Numbered from the stretch's first letter, positions 26,741 through 34,746 are shown. The stretch is DNA of 64,000 nucleotides from Bacteroidales bacterium (GCA_017447265.1 JAFSOA010000001.1:62001-126000); one strand, 5' to 3'. Numbers and translations: made by a program. Notes: generated by a model not told the origin, from the sequence alone.

Positions 26741-27947
26741 GGAAAGGAAGTTCTTGGGGATGATTGCCGTAATAGACCCGCATCGGGGTTGACATCAGTT
26801 TGATGAAGCCCTTGGCTTCTTCGGCGTTCCAGCCTTTCTGCGTTTCGCCGTACTCGCCGAGTTTCGACTTGACGAGGTCGTTGGGAGAGTCGACACCTAC
26901 GGTCGAGAAGCTGCATGGCTTGAGTTCCAGGGTCACGGTGCCCGTGACGTTGCGCTGGCTGCTTTCGAGCAGGGCTTCGATGTCGCGCATGACGGGTTCC
27001 ATGTACTGGCTTTCGTGGAGGAACATGCCGTACCATGTGCCCACCTGGTCTTTCCAGTACTGCTGCCACTTGGAGAGAGTGAATTTTTCGAGGTACTTGT
27101 GGGCGACGATGATGAGCATGGGGGCGGCGGCTTCGAAGCCGACGCGTCCCTTGATGCCGATGATGGTGTCTCCCACGTGGTTGTCGCGGCCGACACCCCA
27201 GGCGGATCCGATCTGTTCGACGGCCTGGATAGCAGCCACCTTATCGCTGTATGCCTTGCTGTTGACGCTGCTGATCTCGCCGTGGTCGAAGCCGATTTCC
27301 AGCTGTTCGCTGCCCGTTTTTCGCACTTGTTTGAGGTAGGCGCTTTCGGGCAGTCCCTGTTTCGAGTCGAGGATCTCGCCGCCGCAGATCGAGGTGCCCC
27401 AGAGACCGACGTTGTACGAGTATTTCATTTTGGCGAAGTCGGCGGAGAAACCATGGGCGTTGAGGTAGGCCACTTCTTCCTGCCGGGAGAGGTTGCCGTC
27501 ACGGGTCAGGGTGATGATTTCCATGCCGGGGCACATCACGAGGAACACCATGTCGAAGCGGACCTGGTCGTTGCCGGCGCCGGTCGAGCCGTGGGCGATG
27601 GCATCGGCGCCGACCTGCTGGGCGTAGCGGGCGACGGCCATGGCCTGGAAGAGGCGTTCGGACGAGACGGAGATGGGGTAGGTGCCGTTGCGGAGGACGT
27701 TGCCGAAGATCATGTATTTCAGGCTCCTGGCGTAGTATTCCCGGGTGATGTCGATGGCGGCGAACCGGGTGGCGCCGAGCTGGTAGGCGTTCTTTTCGTT
27801 GGTTTTCAGCTGTTCGGGGCTGAAGCCGCCGGTGTCGGCGCACACGGCGTGTACTTCGTAGTCTTTCTCGTGCGAGAGGTACATCACGGCGTACGAGGTG
27901 TCGAGGCCGCCGCTGTAGGCTACTACTACGATTTTCTTCTTATTCAT
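26733..27947 (-). CDS. argG: Argininosuccinate synthase
   Basis: 404 residues from the ATG at 27947 (MNKKKIVVVAYSGGLDTS); another in-frame ATG at 27962 would add MNNNN. The PP-loop YSGGLDTS, the STGAGNDQVRFD stretch and the EITLTRDG region fit ArgG. It ligates citrulline and aspartate with ATP. It overlaps the deacylase gene by eight bases. About 100 bases separate it from the upstream GNAT gene; that gap holds a dispersed repeat that could affect expression within the operon. Confidence 0.95.
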   Translation of the reverse strand: MNKKKIVVVAYSGGLDTSYAVMYLSHEKDYEVHAVCADTGGFSPEQLKTNEKNAYQLGATRFAAIDITREYYARSLKYMIFGNVLRNGTYPISVSSERLFQAMAVARYAQQVGADAIAHGSTGAGNDQVRFDMVFLVMCPGMEIITLTRDGNLSRQEEVAYLNAHGFSADFAKMKYSYNVGLWGTSICGGEILDSKQGLPESAYLKQVRKTGSEQLEIGFDHGEISSVNSKAYSDKVAAIQAVEQIGSAWGVGRDNHVGDTIIGIKGRVGFEAAAPMLIIVAHKYLEKFTLSKWQQYWKDQVGTWYGMFLHESQYMEPVMRDIEALLESSQRNVTGTVTLELKPCSFSTVGVDSPNDLVKSKLGEYGETQKGWNAEEAKGFIKLMSTPMRVYYGNHPQELPFHE

Positions 27948-27984
27948 ATTGTTGTTGTTCATCTGTTATCGCTACGCTTCACGC

Positions 27985-28030
27985 TGGTTTTTGTCCCGCT
28001 CGCTAAAAATGCTCGCGGCTCCAAAAACCA
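27985..28030. repeat. Dispersed inverted-repeat element, copy 1
   Basis: Nine-base arms TGGTTTTTG (27985-27993) and CAAAAACCA (28022-28030) enclose a 28-base core starting TCCCGCTCGC and ending TGCTCGCGGCTC. Copy 2 at 57622-57668 has almost the same core but arms TGTTTTTCG / CGAAAAACA, still fully complementary. It lies between the GNAT and argG genes. Confidence 0.7.
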
Positions 28031-28048
28031 CCCGTTCCGCTTCGCTTC

Positions 28049-28609
28049 TCAATCGCCGGGATGGTGTATTTTCAAGTGTTCCTTCGGGTCATACAGCAGT
28101 CCCGTGCAGAGGCAGACGCGGTAGTTATGCTCCTGCAGGACCGGAAAGTTGCGGCAGCCTTCGCATCCTTTCCAGAATTCGACATCGTCGGTCAGGTCGT
28201 CGTAGGTGACGGGACGGAAGCCGAATTCGTAGTTCATCTTCATGACGGCGGCGGAGGTGGTCATCGAAAAGATCTTGGCGTCGGGAAAGAGTTTGCGCGA
28301 GAGGATGAAGGTCTGCTCCTTGATGCGCCGGGCGATGCCCAGGGTGCGGTATTTTTCGGGTACGATGAGGCCCGAATTGGCGACGAAACTCTTGCCGCCC
28401 CACGATTCGATGTAGGAGAAGCCGGCGAACTGGCCGTCTTCGGTCAGGGCGATCACGGCCTTTCCGGCCAGGATCTTGTCCTGGATGTATTCGGGCGTAC
28501 GCAGGGCGATACCGATCTTGTCGCCGAGCGACGACAGGTACAACTCGTGGCACACGTCGGCTGCGTAGGAAAGGTGGCGCTTGTCGGCCACCAGTACCTG
28601 GGTGTTCAT
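28049..28609 (-). CDS. GNAT acyltransferase, candidate N-acylglutamate synthase
   Basis: 186 residues from the ATG at 28609, one base after the argR stop; a GTG three codons upstream would overlap argR. The GNAT core is suggested by GLIVPEKYRTLGIARRIKEQ (acyl-CoA pyrophosphate loop region) and MKMNYEFGFRPV. It is cysteine-rich near the C-terminus (KGCEGCRNFP, CLCTG). In Bacteroides a GNAT gene sits between argR and argG in the same order and is thought to start arginine synthesis by acylating glutamate. I therefore infer N-acylglutamate synthase activity; the acyl group is unknown. Confidence 0.75.
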   Translation of the reverse strand: MNTQVLVADKRHLSYAADVCHELYLSSLGDKIGIALRTPEYIQDKILAGKAVIALTEDGQFAGFSYIESWGGKSFVANSGLIVPEKYRTLGIARRIKEQTFILSRKLFPDAKIFSMTTSAAVMKMNYEFGFRPVTYDDLTDDVEFWKGCEGCRNFPVLQEHNYRVCLCTGLLYDPKEHLKIHHPGD

Positions 28610-28610
28610 G

Positions 28611-29069
28611 TCATTCACTTTTGTCCATCAGTTTGGTCTGGATGCCCGGGATGAAACCCTCGAGGAAGGCCAGGAGGTTTTCGAAGGAGGTGTTTTCGCG
28701 CAGGACGAGGAGCAGGGTGTCGTCGCCGGCGATGGTTCCCATCAGGGCGGAATGCCGGTGTGCGTCCACCAGCGCGCCGACCATGTTGGCACAGCCCGGC
28801 AGGGTCTTTACGATGCCCATCTGGCCGGAATAGTCGATGGTGAGGATGCTTTCCGACGCCCGGCTCTGCTGTCCATGCCCCGGGAGTACATAATAGTAGC
28901 CGCCCGCCGCATCGTGCTGCTTGGTGATCTGGAGTTTCCGCAGGTCACGCGAGAGCGTGGCCTGCGTGGTCTGAATACCTTCTTTTGCCAGCATGGTGGC
29001 AAGTTCTTCCTGGTTTTCGACCTTGTGCGTCCGGATGATTTGTTGAATGATGGCCGTGCGGTTATTCAT
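28611..29069 (-). CDS. argR: Arginine repressor
   Basis: 152 residues, the family length. An N-terminal winged helix (KVENQEELATMLAKEGIQTTQATLSRDLRKL, read in pieces across residues 15-48) is followed by a C-terminal oligomerisation/arginine-binding domain with GTIAGDDTLLLVLR. It represses arginine genes when arginine is bound. It is the first gene of the arginine operon and its promoter region is covered by ArgR-box-like AT-rich repeats, so autoregulation of the whole operon is expected. Confidence 0.93.
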   Translation of the reverse strand: MNNRTAIIQQIIRTHKVENQEELATMLAKEGIQTTQATLSRDLRKLQITKQHDAAGGYYYVLPGHGQQSRASESILTIDYSGQMGIVKTLPGCANMVGALVDAHRHSALMGTIAGDDTLLLVLRENTSFENLLAFLEGFIPGIQTKLMDKSE

Positions 29070-29142
29070 ATATTATGCAATTATTCGTTTATTTATGCGT
29101 TTCTGGCGGCAAATTTAAGCATAATTATACGGATAATCCAAA
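29063..29142 (-). promoter_or_regulatory. argR promoter with overlapping ArgR-box-like repeats
   Basis: On the minus strand TTTG (29139-29142) and TAAATTTG (29110-29117), 21 bases apart, form a good -33/-7 pair. GCATAA-type words occur in the spacer (29119-29131, with TATACG) and downstream near 29085-29098 and 29066-29079, each followed by an AT-rich half-palindrome ending in ACG or ATG. They resemble ArgR boxes in being AT-rich imperfect palindromes with TGCATA/TGAAT halves. Confidence 0.65.
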
Positions 29143-29215
29143 TTTTTATGCAGAATTTTTTCGCCGGAGCCGCCGAAGGGTGTTTTTTCGTGCCGGCCGG
29201 GGCACGGGATTCGGC

Positions 29216-29245
29216 TTGCAGCAATCCGTATTTTTATTATCTTTG
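29216..29245 (+). promoter_or_regulatory. Promoter of yraN and the following genes
   Basis: TTG at 29216-29218 and TATCTTTG at 29238-29245, 19 bases apart, are a near-perfect Bacteroidota promoter. Confidence 0.75.
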
Positions 29246-29274
29246 TAGAATGTGAAACCCATAAAGCAAGTGTT

Positions 29275-29643
29275 TTGAAAAAGAGCGAGACGGGAAGAAG
29301 AGGAGAGGACCTGGCCCTGGACTGGCTGCTGGCACGCGGACTGAGGCTGCGCGACCGGAACTGGCGGGGCGGGCACAAGGAGCTCGACCTGGTGATGGAG
29401 AGTGCCGACCGGCTGCACGTGGTGGAAGTCAAGACCCTGACGCCGCCCCTGCAGCATCAGCCCTATGAAAATGTAGATGCCGCCAAGCAGTCCCGGCTGG
29501 TCGCGGCGGCCCGCCAGTACGTTGCCGAGCAGCAGGTGCGCAAGGAGGTGCAGTTCGACGTGGTGTCGGTCGTGCTCGACGGCGGACAGACGACGGTCGA
29601 ATACATCCCGGAAGCTTTTTATCCGATACGAAGCAAGTATTAA
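29275..29643 (+). CDS. yraN: YraN/UPF0102 family nuclease-fold protein
   Basis: 122 residues, the family length. GRRGEDLALDWLLARG and RNWRGGHKELDLV with VVEVKTL carry the conserved E, D and ExK residues of the restriction-endonuclease-like fold. The function in the cell is not settled; a role in DNA processing is often assumed. The frame begins with TTG at 29275; the ATG at 29250 is followed at once by TGA, so TTG is the most likely start, 29 bases after a strong -7 element. The next gene follows after 12 bases. Confidence 0.85.
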   Translation: MKKSETGRRGEDLALDWLLARGLRLRDRNWRGGHKELDLVMESADRLHVVEVKTLTPPLQHQPYENVDAAKQSRLVAAARQYVAEQQVRKEVQFDVVSVVLDGGQTTVEYIPEAFYPIRSKY

Positions 29644-29655
29644 CAGAGATCCTAT

Positions 29656-30753
29656 ATGAACCATAATCATTATTGTATCATCATGGCGGGCGGCATCGGC
29701 AGCCGCTTCTGGCCTATGAGCCGCCAGACCCGCCCCAAGCAGTTCATCGACATCCTGGGCATCGGCAAGACCTTCCTGCAGATGACCTACGAGCGCTATG
29801 CGCAGATTGTACCGGCCGAGAACATCCTGATCGTCACGGCCGAGCGCTACCGCGACCTGGTCAGGGAACAGCTGCCTGCAATGCCTGACGAGAACATCCT
29901 GCTGGAGCCCTACAAGCGCAACACAGCCCCCTGCGTGGCCTACGCGACCTACAAACTCTACAAGAAGAATCCGAAAGCCACGGTCATCGTGGCCCCGGCC
30001 GACCACCTGATCATCGGCGACATCCAGTTCAACGACACGATGCGCGCCGCCTTGAAGGCCGCCGAGCACAGCGACCGCCTCTACACCATCGGCATCGAGC
30101 CCACGCGTCCCGAGACCAACTACGGATACATTCAGATCAACAAGGCCTTCTCCGAGAAAGTGGGCACGCACGACTCCTTCCAGGTGAAGACGTTCACCGA
30201 GAAGCCGAATGCCGAGCTGGCCAAAGTCTTCCTCGAGACCGGCGAGTTCTTCTGGAACTCCGGCATGTTCATCTGGAGCCTCAAGTCCATCAAAAACGAG
30301 CTGGAGCGCTGCCTCCCCGAGGTGACGACGCTTTTCCACGGCGGCGAGGAATACTATTACACGGAGGGAGAGGATGCCTTCATCCGCCGCGTCTACGAAG
30401 ACTGCCCGGCCATCTCCATCGACTACGGCGTGATGGAAAAGACGCAGAAGGCCTGGGTGTTCCTGTCCGACTTCGGCTGGACCGACTTGGGAACCTGGGA
30501 ATCGGTCTACGAGCAGGTGCCCAAGGACAGGCAGGGCAACGTGCTGAGCGCCGAGGTGCGCATGGTCGACGATGTGGAGAACTCCGTGATTCTCGAGACC
30601 AACACCGGCAAGATGGTCGTGGCCCGCGGTTTCGACCAGATGATGGTGGTCGACATGCCCGACGTGCTGCTGGTATGCCACCGCGACGACAAGACCATCA
30701 AGGATATCGTCACCGACCTGACGGTGAAAGACAAAATTGACCGTTATCTCTAG
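29656..30753 (+). CDS. manC: Mannose-1-phosphate guanylyltransferase
   Basis: 365 residues. The nucleotidyltransferase signature IMAGGIGSRFWPMSR and RPKQF (residues 9-30) is followed by ENILLEPYKRNTAPC, VAPADHLI and the sugar-binding VKTFTEKPNAE and GEFFWNSGMFIW. It makes GDP-mannose from mannose-1-phosphate and GTP. It lacks the C-terminal phosphomannose-isomerase domain of bifunctional enzymes. It feeds glycan or capsule synthesis in the cytoplasm. It probably shares an operon with yraN upstream and arginine deiminase one base downstream. Confidence 0.93.
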   Translation: MNHNHYCIIMAGGIGSRFWPMSRQTRPKQFIDILGIGKTFLQMTYERYAQIVPAENILIVTAERYRDLVREQLPAMPDENILLEPYKRNTAPCVAYATYKLYKKNPKATVIVAPADHLIIGDIQFNDTMRAALKAAEHSDRLYTIGIEPTRPETNYGYIQINKAFSEKVGTHDSFQVKTFTEKPNAELAKVFLETGEFFWNSGMFIWSLKSIKNELERCLPEVTTLFHGGEEYYYTEGEDAFIRRVYEDCPAISIDYGVMEKTQKAWVFLSDFGWTDLGTWESVYEQVPKDRQGNVLSAEVRMVDDVENSVILETNTGKMVVARGFDQMMVVDMPDVLLVCHRDDKTIKDIVTDLTVKDKIDRYL

Positions 30754-30754
30754 T

Positions 30755-32026
30755 ATGAAAAATACCCGTCTGACAATCAACGTCCAGTCTGAGATCGGTG
30801 CGTTGGAGGCCGTGCTGTTGCACACCCCGGGCACCGAAGTGGAAAACATGACCCCGCGCATGGCGCAGCGGGCCCTCTACAGCGACATCCTGAACCTCTC
30901 GATCGCCCGGAAAGAATACGAGCAGATCGAGGGCTTGCTCTCGCAGGTGGCCCGGGTCTACCAGGTCCGCGACCTGCTGGCGAAGGTGCTCGACCAGCCG
31001 GAAGCGCGGCGCGACCTGATTTCCCGCATCTGCATCGCCGAGCAGGCGGGCGGCAGTTTCGACACCTTGATGGCCATGCCCACGGCCAAGCTGGTGACGG
31101 CCCTGATCGAGGGCCTGCCCGCCCAGATCGACACATTGACGGCTTTTCTCAACGAAGATTACTATTCGCTGTTCCCGCTCTATAATTTCTATTTCACCCG
31201 TGACTCCTCGGTCACCATCGGCAACCATGCGCTGATCTGCCGCATGGCCAACCAGGTCCGGACCCGCGAGGCCATGATCATGGACGCCATCTACCGCAAG
31301 AGCGGCGCCTTCGACTGCGGCACCATCGACCTTTCGAACGTGGTGCCGGCCCGCGGCAAGCTCTTCATCGAGGGCGGCGACGTGCTCGTGGCGCGCGACG
31401 ACATCCTGGTCATCGGCAACGGCATGCGCACCAGCGCCGCCGGCATCGACGCGCTCCTGCATCGCCTGGGCGACCTCTGCCCGCATGGCGTCAAGCACGT
31501 CATCGTGCAGCAGCTGCCTTCCGAACCCGAATCGTTCATCCACCTCGACATGGTGTTCACCCTGCTGGACCGCGACCAGTGCATGATCTTCGATCCCCTC
31601 ATCCTGCGGGACCGTTCCTACAAAACGGTGCATATCACCATGGAGGACGGACAGGTACGCAACATCAGTGCGGTGTCGGGCATCCTTCCGACGCTCCGGC
31701 GGCTGGGCATGGACCTGGAGCCGGTGCGCTGCGGGGGCTCGACGGACAGCTGGGTGCAGGAGCGCGAGCAGTGGCACAGTGGCTCGAACCTCTTTGCCGT
31801 CGCACCGGGCAAGGTGCTCTGCTACGCCCGCAACGAAGCCACGCTCCGGGAGCTCGACAAGCACGGTTTCGCGGTGCTCAGCGCCCGCGACGTGATCGCC
31901 GGCAAGAAGAAGCTGGCCGACTACGCCAAGTGCGCCGTCACCATTCAGGGCTCGGAGCTGCCGCGTGGCGGCGGCGGAGCACGCTGCATGACCATGCCGC
32001 TTTCGCGAAAGGCGGTTGAATGGTAA
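30755..32026 (+). CDS. arcA: Arginine deiminase
   Basis: 423 residues from the ATG at 30755, one base after the manC stop. Guanidino-modifying motifs are complete: FTRDSS, FIEGGDVLV, HLDMVFTLLD and the C-terminal GGGGARCMTMP with nucleophile C411. It hydrolyses arginine to citrulline and ammonia. The arginine-synthesis operon lies close by on the other strand, so arginine is both made and broken down here. No ornithine carbamoyltransferase, carbamate kinase or arginine/ornithine antiporter is visible, so a full deiminase pathway is not shown by this window. Confidence 0.9.
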   Translation: MKNTRLTINVQSEIGALEAVLLHTPGTEVENMTPRMAQRALYSDILNLSIARKEYEQIEGLLSQVARVYQVRDLLAKVLDQPEARRDLISRICIAEQAGGSFDTLMAMPTAKLVTALIEGLPAQIDTLTAFLNEDYYSLFPLYNFYFTRDSSVTIGNHALICRMANQVRTREAMIMDAIYRKSGAFDCGTIDLSNVVPARGKLFIEGGDVLVARDDILVIGNGMRTSAAGIDALLHRLGDLCPHGVKHVIVQQLPSEPESFIHLDMVFTLLDRDQCMIFDPLILRDRSYKTVHITMEDGQVRNISAVSGILPTLRRLGMDLEPVRCGGSTDSWVQEREQWHSGSNLFAVAPGKVLCYARNEATLRELDKHGFAVLSARDVIAGKKKLADYAKCAVTIQGSELPRGGGGARCMTMPLSRKAVEW

Positions 32027-32045
32027 CGGATAATCATTATCTTTG
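32016..32045 (+). promoter_or_regulatory. Promoter of pheS
   Basis: TTG at 32016-32018 and TATCTTTG at 32038-32045, 19 bases apart. The -33 element lies inside the last codons of arcA. The pheS ATG follows 23 bases after the -7 element. Confidence 0.75.
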
Positions 32046-32068
32046 CGCTCGTAATTTTTGAAAGTGTC

Positions 32069-33106
32069 ATGGCAATATCCAACGAGAAGATCGAACAGAT
32101 GATGGCCTCCATCCAGGAGCTGAAGGCGGCCAGGGAACAGGAAATCGAAGATTTGCGCGTGAAATGGCTCGGCCGCAAAGGCGAGATCACGCAGCTGTTC
32201 GACGAGTTCCGTACGGTGGACAAGGAGCAGAAGCGCGAATTCGGCCAGCGTCTCAACGCGCTCAAGAATGCGGCGACCGCGAAGATCGAGGAGCTGCGCA
32301 CCATGCTCGAGGAGATGGCCGGCCCTGCCGCCGCTTCCTTCGACCTCACCAAGCCGGGCGACCTGCAGGAACTGGGTGTGCGCCACCCTATTTCGGTCAC
32401 CCGCGAAGAGATCATCTCCATTTTCAGCAAGTTCGGATACAGCGTGGCAGAAGGTCCGGAGATCGAGGACGACTGGCATGTGTTCAGCGCGCTGAACTTC
32501 CCGCCGGAGCACCCTGCCCGCGACATGCAGGACACCTTCTTCGTGCAGCCCGAAGGCGACAACCCCATTCTGCTGCGCACCCACACCTCTTCGGTGCAGG
32601 TCCGCACCATGGAGCGGATGCGTCCGCCCATCCGTGTCATCTGCCCGGGCCGCGTGTTCCGCAACGAGGCCATTTCCGCCCGCGCGCACTGCATCTTCCA
32701 TCAGGTGGAAGGCCTGTACATCGACAAGAACGTCTCGTTCGCCGACATGAAGCAGGCCATCCTGCTTTTCGCGCAGGAGATGTTCGGCGCCGACACGCAG
32801 ATCCGCATGCGGCCGTCGTACTTCCCGTTCACGGAGCCGAGCGCCGAGGTGGATGTCAGCTGCAACATCTGCAAGGGCAAGGGCTGCAATGTGTGCAAAG
32901 GTACCGGCTGGCTCGAGATCCTGGGCTGCGGCATGGTCGACCCGAACGTGCTCCGCGCCTCCGGCATCGATCCGGAAGTCTACAGCGGTTTCGCTTTCGG
33001 CATGGGCATCGAGCGTATCGCCATGCTCAAGTGGCAGGTCAAGGACCTCCGCAATTATTTCGAAAACGACATCCGTTTCCTCCGGCAGTTTGAGGCCGCC
33101 ATCTAA
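32069..33106 (+). CDS. pheS: Phenylalanyl-tRNA synthetase alpha subunit
   Basis: 345 residues. An N-terminal coiled-coil tRNA-binding region (about 1-90) is followed by the class II catalytic core with HPISVTREEIISIF, LLRTHTSSVQVRTM, GRVFRNEAISARAH and the C-terminal GFAFGMGIERIAML (motif 3). A four-cysteine insertion (CNICKGKGCNVCKGTGW, about 270-286) is seen in a subset of PheS proteins. It charges tRNA-Phe together with PheT, which is not in the window. It has its own promoter and a strong terminator. Confidence 0.96.
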   Translation: MAISNEKIEQMMASIQELKAAREQEIEDLRVKWLGRKGEITQLFDEFRTVDKEQKREFGQRLNALKNAATAKIEELRTMLEEMAGPAAASFDLTKPGDLQELGVRHPISVTREEIISIFSKFGYSVAEGPEIEDDWHVFSALNFPPEHPARDMQDTFFVQPEGDNPILLRTHTSSVQVRTMERMRPPIRVICPGRVFRNEAISARAHCIFHQVEGLYIDKNVSFADMKQAILLFAQEMFGADTQIRMRPSYFPFTEPSAEVDVSCNICKGKGCNVCKGTGWLEILGCGMVDPNVLRASGIDPEVYSGFAFGMGIERIAMLKWQVKDLRNYFENDIRFLRQFEAAI

Positions 33107-33119
33107 GTCGGTTCTCATC

Positions 33120-33145
33120 CGTCATGCCGGACTTGATCCGGCATC
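33120..33145 (+). repeat. 26-bp palindromic repeat, copy B
   Basis: CGTCAT, arm GCCGGA, loop CTTGA, arm TCCGGC, ATC, 13 bases after the pheS stop. The arms differ from copies A and C but remain perfectly complementary. Confidence 0.8.
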
Positions 33146-33153
33146 TTATCCGT

Positions 33154-33200
33154 CGCCATCCTCACCAGAGCCGGTATTTGAGGATGGCGGCCGTTTTTTT
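33154..33200 (+). terminator. Intrinsic terminator of pheS
   Basis: A perfect 11-base stem CGCCATCCTCA (33154-33164) with TGAGGATGGCG (33179-33189), loop of 14, then GCCG and seven T residues (33194-33200). Confidence 0.85.
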
Positions 33201-33242
33201 CGCCCTTCATCCTCACTGGAGGCCGCTGGTGAGGACGGAAAT

Positions 33243-33273
33243 AAAAATAGCAGCAACCGGGAAGGCTGCTGCT
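33243..33273 (-). terminator. Hairpin terminator beyond the tRNA region
   Basis: Stem AGCAGCA (33249-33255) with TGCTGCT (33267-33273), extended by an inner CC/GG pair. On the minus strand it is followed by ATTTTTATTT. On the plus strand it is also followed by T5, so it may work in both directions. Confidence 0.6.
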
Positions 33274-33279
33274 TTTTGC

Positions 33280-33302
33280 TTTGAGCGGAAAACGAGACTC
33301 GA
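33280..33302 (-). repeat. Duplicate of the tRNA-Gly 3' end (23 bp exact)
   Basis: Identical over 23 bases to 33449-33471, which covers the T-arm end and acceptor 3' strand of tRNA-Gly plus flanking AAA. The offset is 169 bases. The DNA between the two copies (33303-33410) is very GC-rich with small hairpins (CCGCC/GGCGG near 33350 and CCCCCT/AGGGGG near 33370) and has no credible gene. Confidence 0.7.
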
Positions 33303-33414
33303 GCCCGCGCGATGCGCGGGCATCACTCGCGATCGTTGCGTTACCCCCCGCCGCCTCCGGCGGCTGCCCCCTCAGGGGGCTTCGGGTCGCTCCTTCGAGC
33401 CTCGTCCCGCAAAA

Positions 33415-33447
33415 CAAATAAAGCCAACCTTGCGGCTGGCTTTTTTG
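33415..33447 (-). terminator. Terminator of tRNA-Gly
   Basis: On the minus strand AAGCCAGCC, loop GCAA, GGTTGGCTT, then TATTTGTTTT, directly after the tRNA 3' end. The stem has eight or more pairs with one G-T. Confidence 0.75.
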
Positions 33448-33452
33448 TTTTG

Positions 33453-33525
<73 letters not shown>

Positions 33526-33582
33526 CTTGGGAATGCAAAGGTACGAACTTTTTTTACACTCCCAAATTTTTTTTCAAGTAAT

Positions 33583-33891
33583 TCATCGATTATCCGACGA
33601 AATGTAGCTGCGAAGGGCCTCGACATAGGAGGCAAAGGCATTCCTTCCCTGATCGGTGATGCGGCAGACCGTCTGCGGCATCTTGCCCTTAAATCCCTTT
33701 GTCACTTCGATATAGCCCGCCTGCTGCAACTTGTCGAGCTGCACGCTCAAGTTGCCCGATGTCGCGCCCGTCTCTGCTTTCAGGTAGACGAAGTCCGCAC
33801 TGCCCGCATCGAGGAGGATGGACATCACCGCCAGGCGAAGCTCCGAGTGGAGCAGGGGATCCAACGGCTTGAAGAGTTTGCTCTCGGGCAT
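33583..33891 (-). CDS. Small winged-helix transcription regulator
   Basis: 102 residues of the stand-alone winged-helix type (MarR/PadR-like fold, similar to family HTH_34). HSELRLAVMSILL and ETGATSGNLSVQLDKLQQAGYIEV mark the HTH, and the wing is KGFKGKMPQTVCRIT. Such proteins usually act as dimers that regulate an adjacent membrane protein gene. Here the partner is the membrane protein encoded three bases upstream in the same operon. The ligand is unknown. Confidence 0.82.
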   Translation of the reverse strand: MPESKLFKPLDPLLHSELRLAVMSILLDAGSADFVYLKAETGATSGNLSVQLDKLQQAGYIEVTKGFKGKMPQTVCRITDQGRNAFASYVEALRSYISSDNR

Positions 33892-33894
33892 GGC

Positions 33895-34512
33895 CTAGGC
33901 TTTTGCTTTGCGTTGGAGAATCACACCCGGGATGATCAGGGCGAATACGCCCAGAATCAGGAAGGTAAGGATCTGGACAGGCGCGCCGTCGGGTACCAGG
34001 AGCACGAAAAGCACAGACAGGGCCGTCGCCAGGACAGAGCCTGCCGTGACCGGCCTGCAGTTCATTACGGCGCCCGAGATGGCACCGCAAAGCCCCATCA
34101 TCATGGTGACCAGCAGGGTCAGGTTGACGGTGACGATGCCCTCCATGTGCGCGGAATAGCGGATCAGCGCGACCGCCCAGAGCAGCGCATAGAAACCCGT
34201 GGTGAAGATGCCGAACCACATCCAGACCTTGCCGAGGATGCGGCTGATTTCGGTGGCGGGCACTTTTTCACGGTTGCGATTCATCTGGTAAGTGAAGAAA
34301 CCGCCCAGGGCCGACATGGCGAACCAGAGGAGATTCCAGACCGGGGTGCCGGTCCTGGTCCAGAGGGCCCAGATGACAACGGAGGTTGTAGCCACGAGGG
34401 AACCCCAGAGGATCATCGGCTTGCCGGAGTTTTTCGCCATCGTGCGGCGGCTGCGTTCAATGGTCTCCGTAATCAGACGGAGGCTGCTTTCGGCTGAGAA
34501 GTTGTTTTCCAT
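33895..34512 (-). CDS. Membrane protein of unknown function paired with the HTH regulator
   Basis: 205 residues with about five hydrophobic segments (roughly 33-51, 57-75, 95-115, 125-150 and 160-198) after a soluble 30-residue N-terminus beginning MENNFSAESSLRLITETIERSRR. No catalytic motif is seen. The same type of N-terminus and helix layout occurs in Bacteroidota proteins encoded next to small winged-helix regulators, but I cannot name a function. The long 5' leader (about 110 bases) includes a 12-base palindrome GAATGGCCATTC at 34568-34579. Confidence 0.7.
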   Translation of the reverse strand: MENNFSAESSLRLITETIERSRRTMAKNSGKPMILWGSLVATTSVVIWALWTRTGTPVWNLLWFAMSALGGFFTYQMNRNREKVPATEISRILGKVWMWFGIFTTGFYALLWAVALIRYSAHMEGIVTVNLTLLVTMMMGLCGAISGAVMNCRPVTAGSVLATALSVLFVLLVPDGAPVQILTFLILGVFALIIPGVILQRKAKA

Positions 34513-34629
34513 TTTCTTTTTTGTTTTTCAAGTTTCACAATCCCTCCTCCAGGGGAGGCGTAAAAAATGAATGGCCATTCGGATCCGTCGCTTTCCCGTT
34601 GCGCACCGGTTCAGTTTTGAATCACAGTG

Positions 34630-34661
34630 CAAATATAAACCAGTTTATTTTATAAACCAAA
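34630..34661 (-). promoter_or_regulatory. Promoter of the membrane protein-HTH pair
   Basis: On the minus strand TTTG (34658-34661) and TATATTTG (34630-34637) are 20 bases apart, a good match. It leaves a leader of about 110 bases before the start codon at 34512. Confidence 0.6.
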
Positions 34662-34718
34662 TCTTTTTGCAAGTTTTTTCAAAATAATTTTCATCCCTTC
34701 CTTTTATGCGCTTTTTAC

Positions 34719-34726
34719 TATCTTTG
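34719..34726 (+). promoter_or_regulatory. -7 element of the outer-membrane protein gene
   Basis: TATCTTTG, 20 bases before the ATG at 34747. No clear -33 TTG at the expected position. Confidence 0.65.
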
Positions 34727-34746
34727 CAGCCAATAATTTGACAATC

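Noticed and set aside
30710-33118. An 800-codon minus-strand frame across arcA and pheS
   Set aside because: Antisense to two conserved enzymes; low-complexity Ala/Arg/Asp/His translation.
33303-33410. CRISPR-like or phage attachment region between the tRNA-end repeats
   Set aside because: Only two repeat copies with no spacer pattern, and no integrase gene in the window. I kept only the duplication as a feature.
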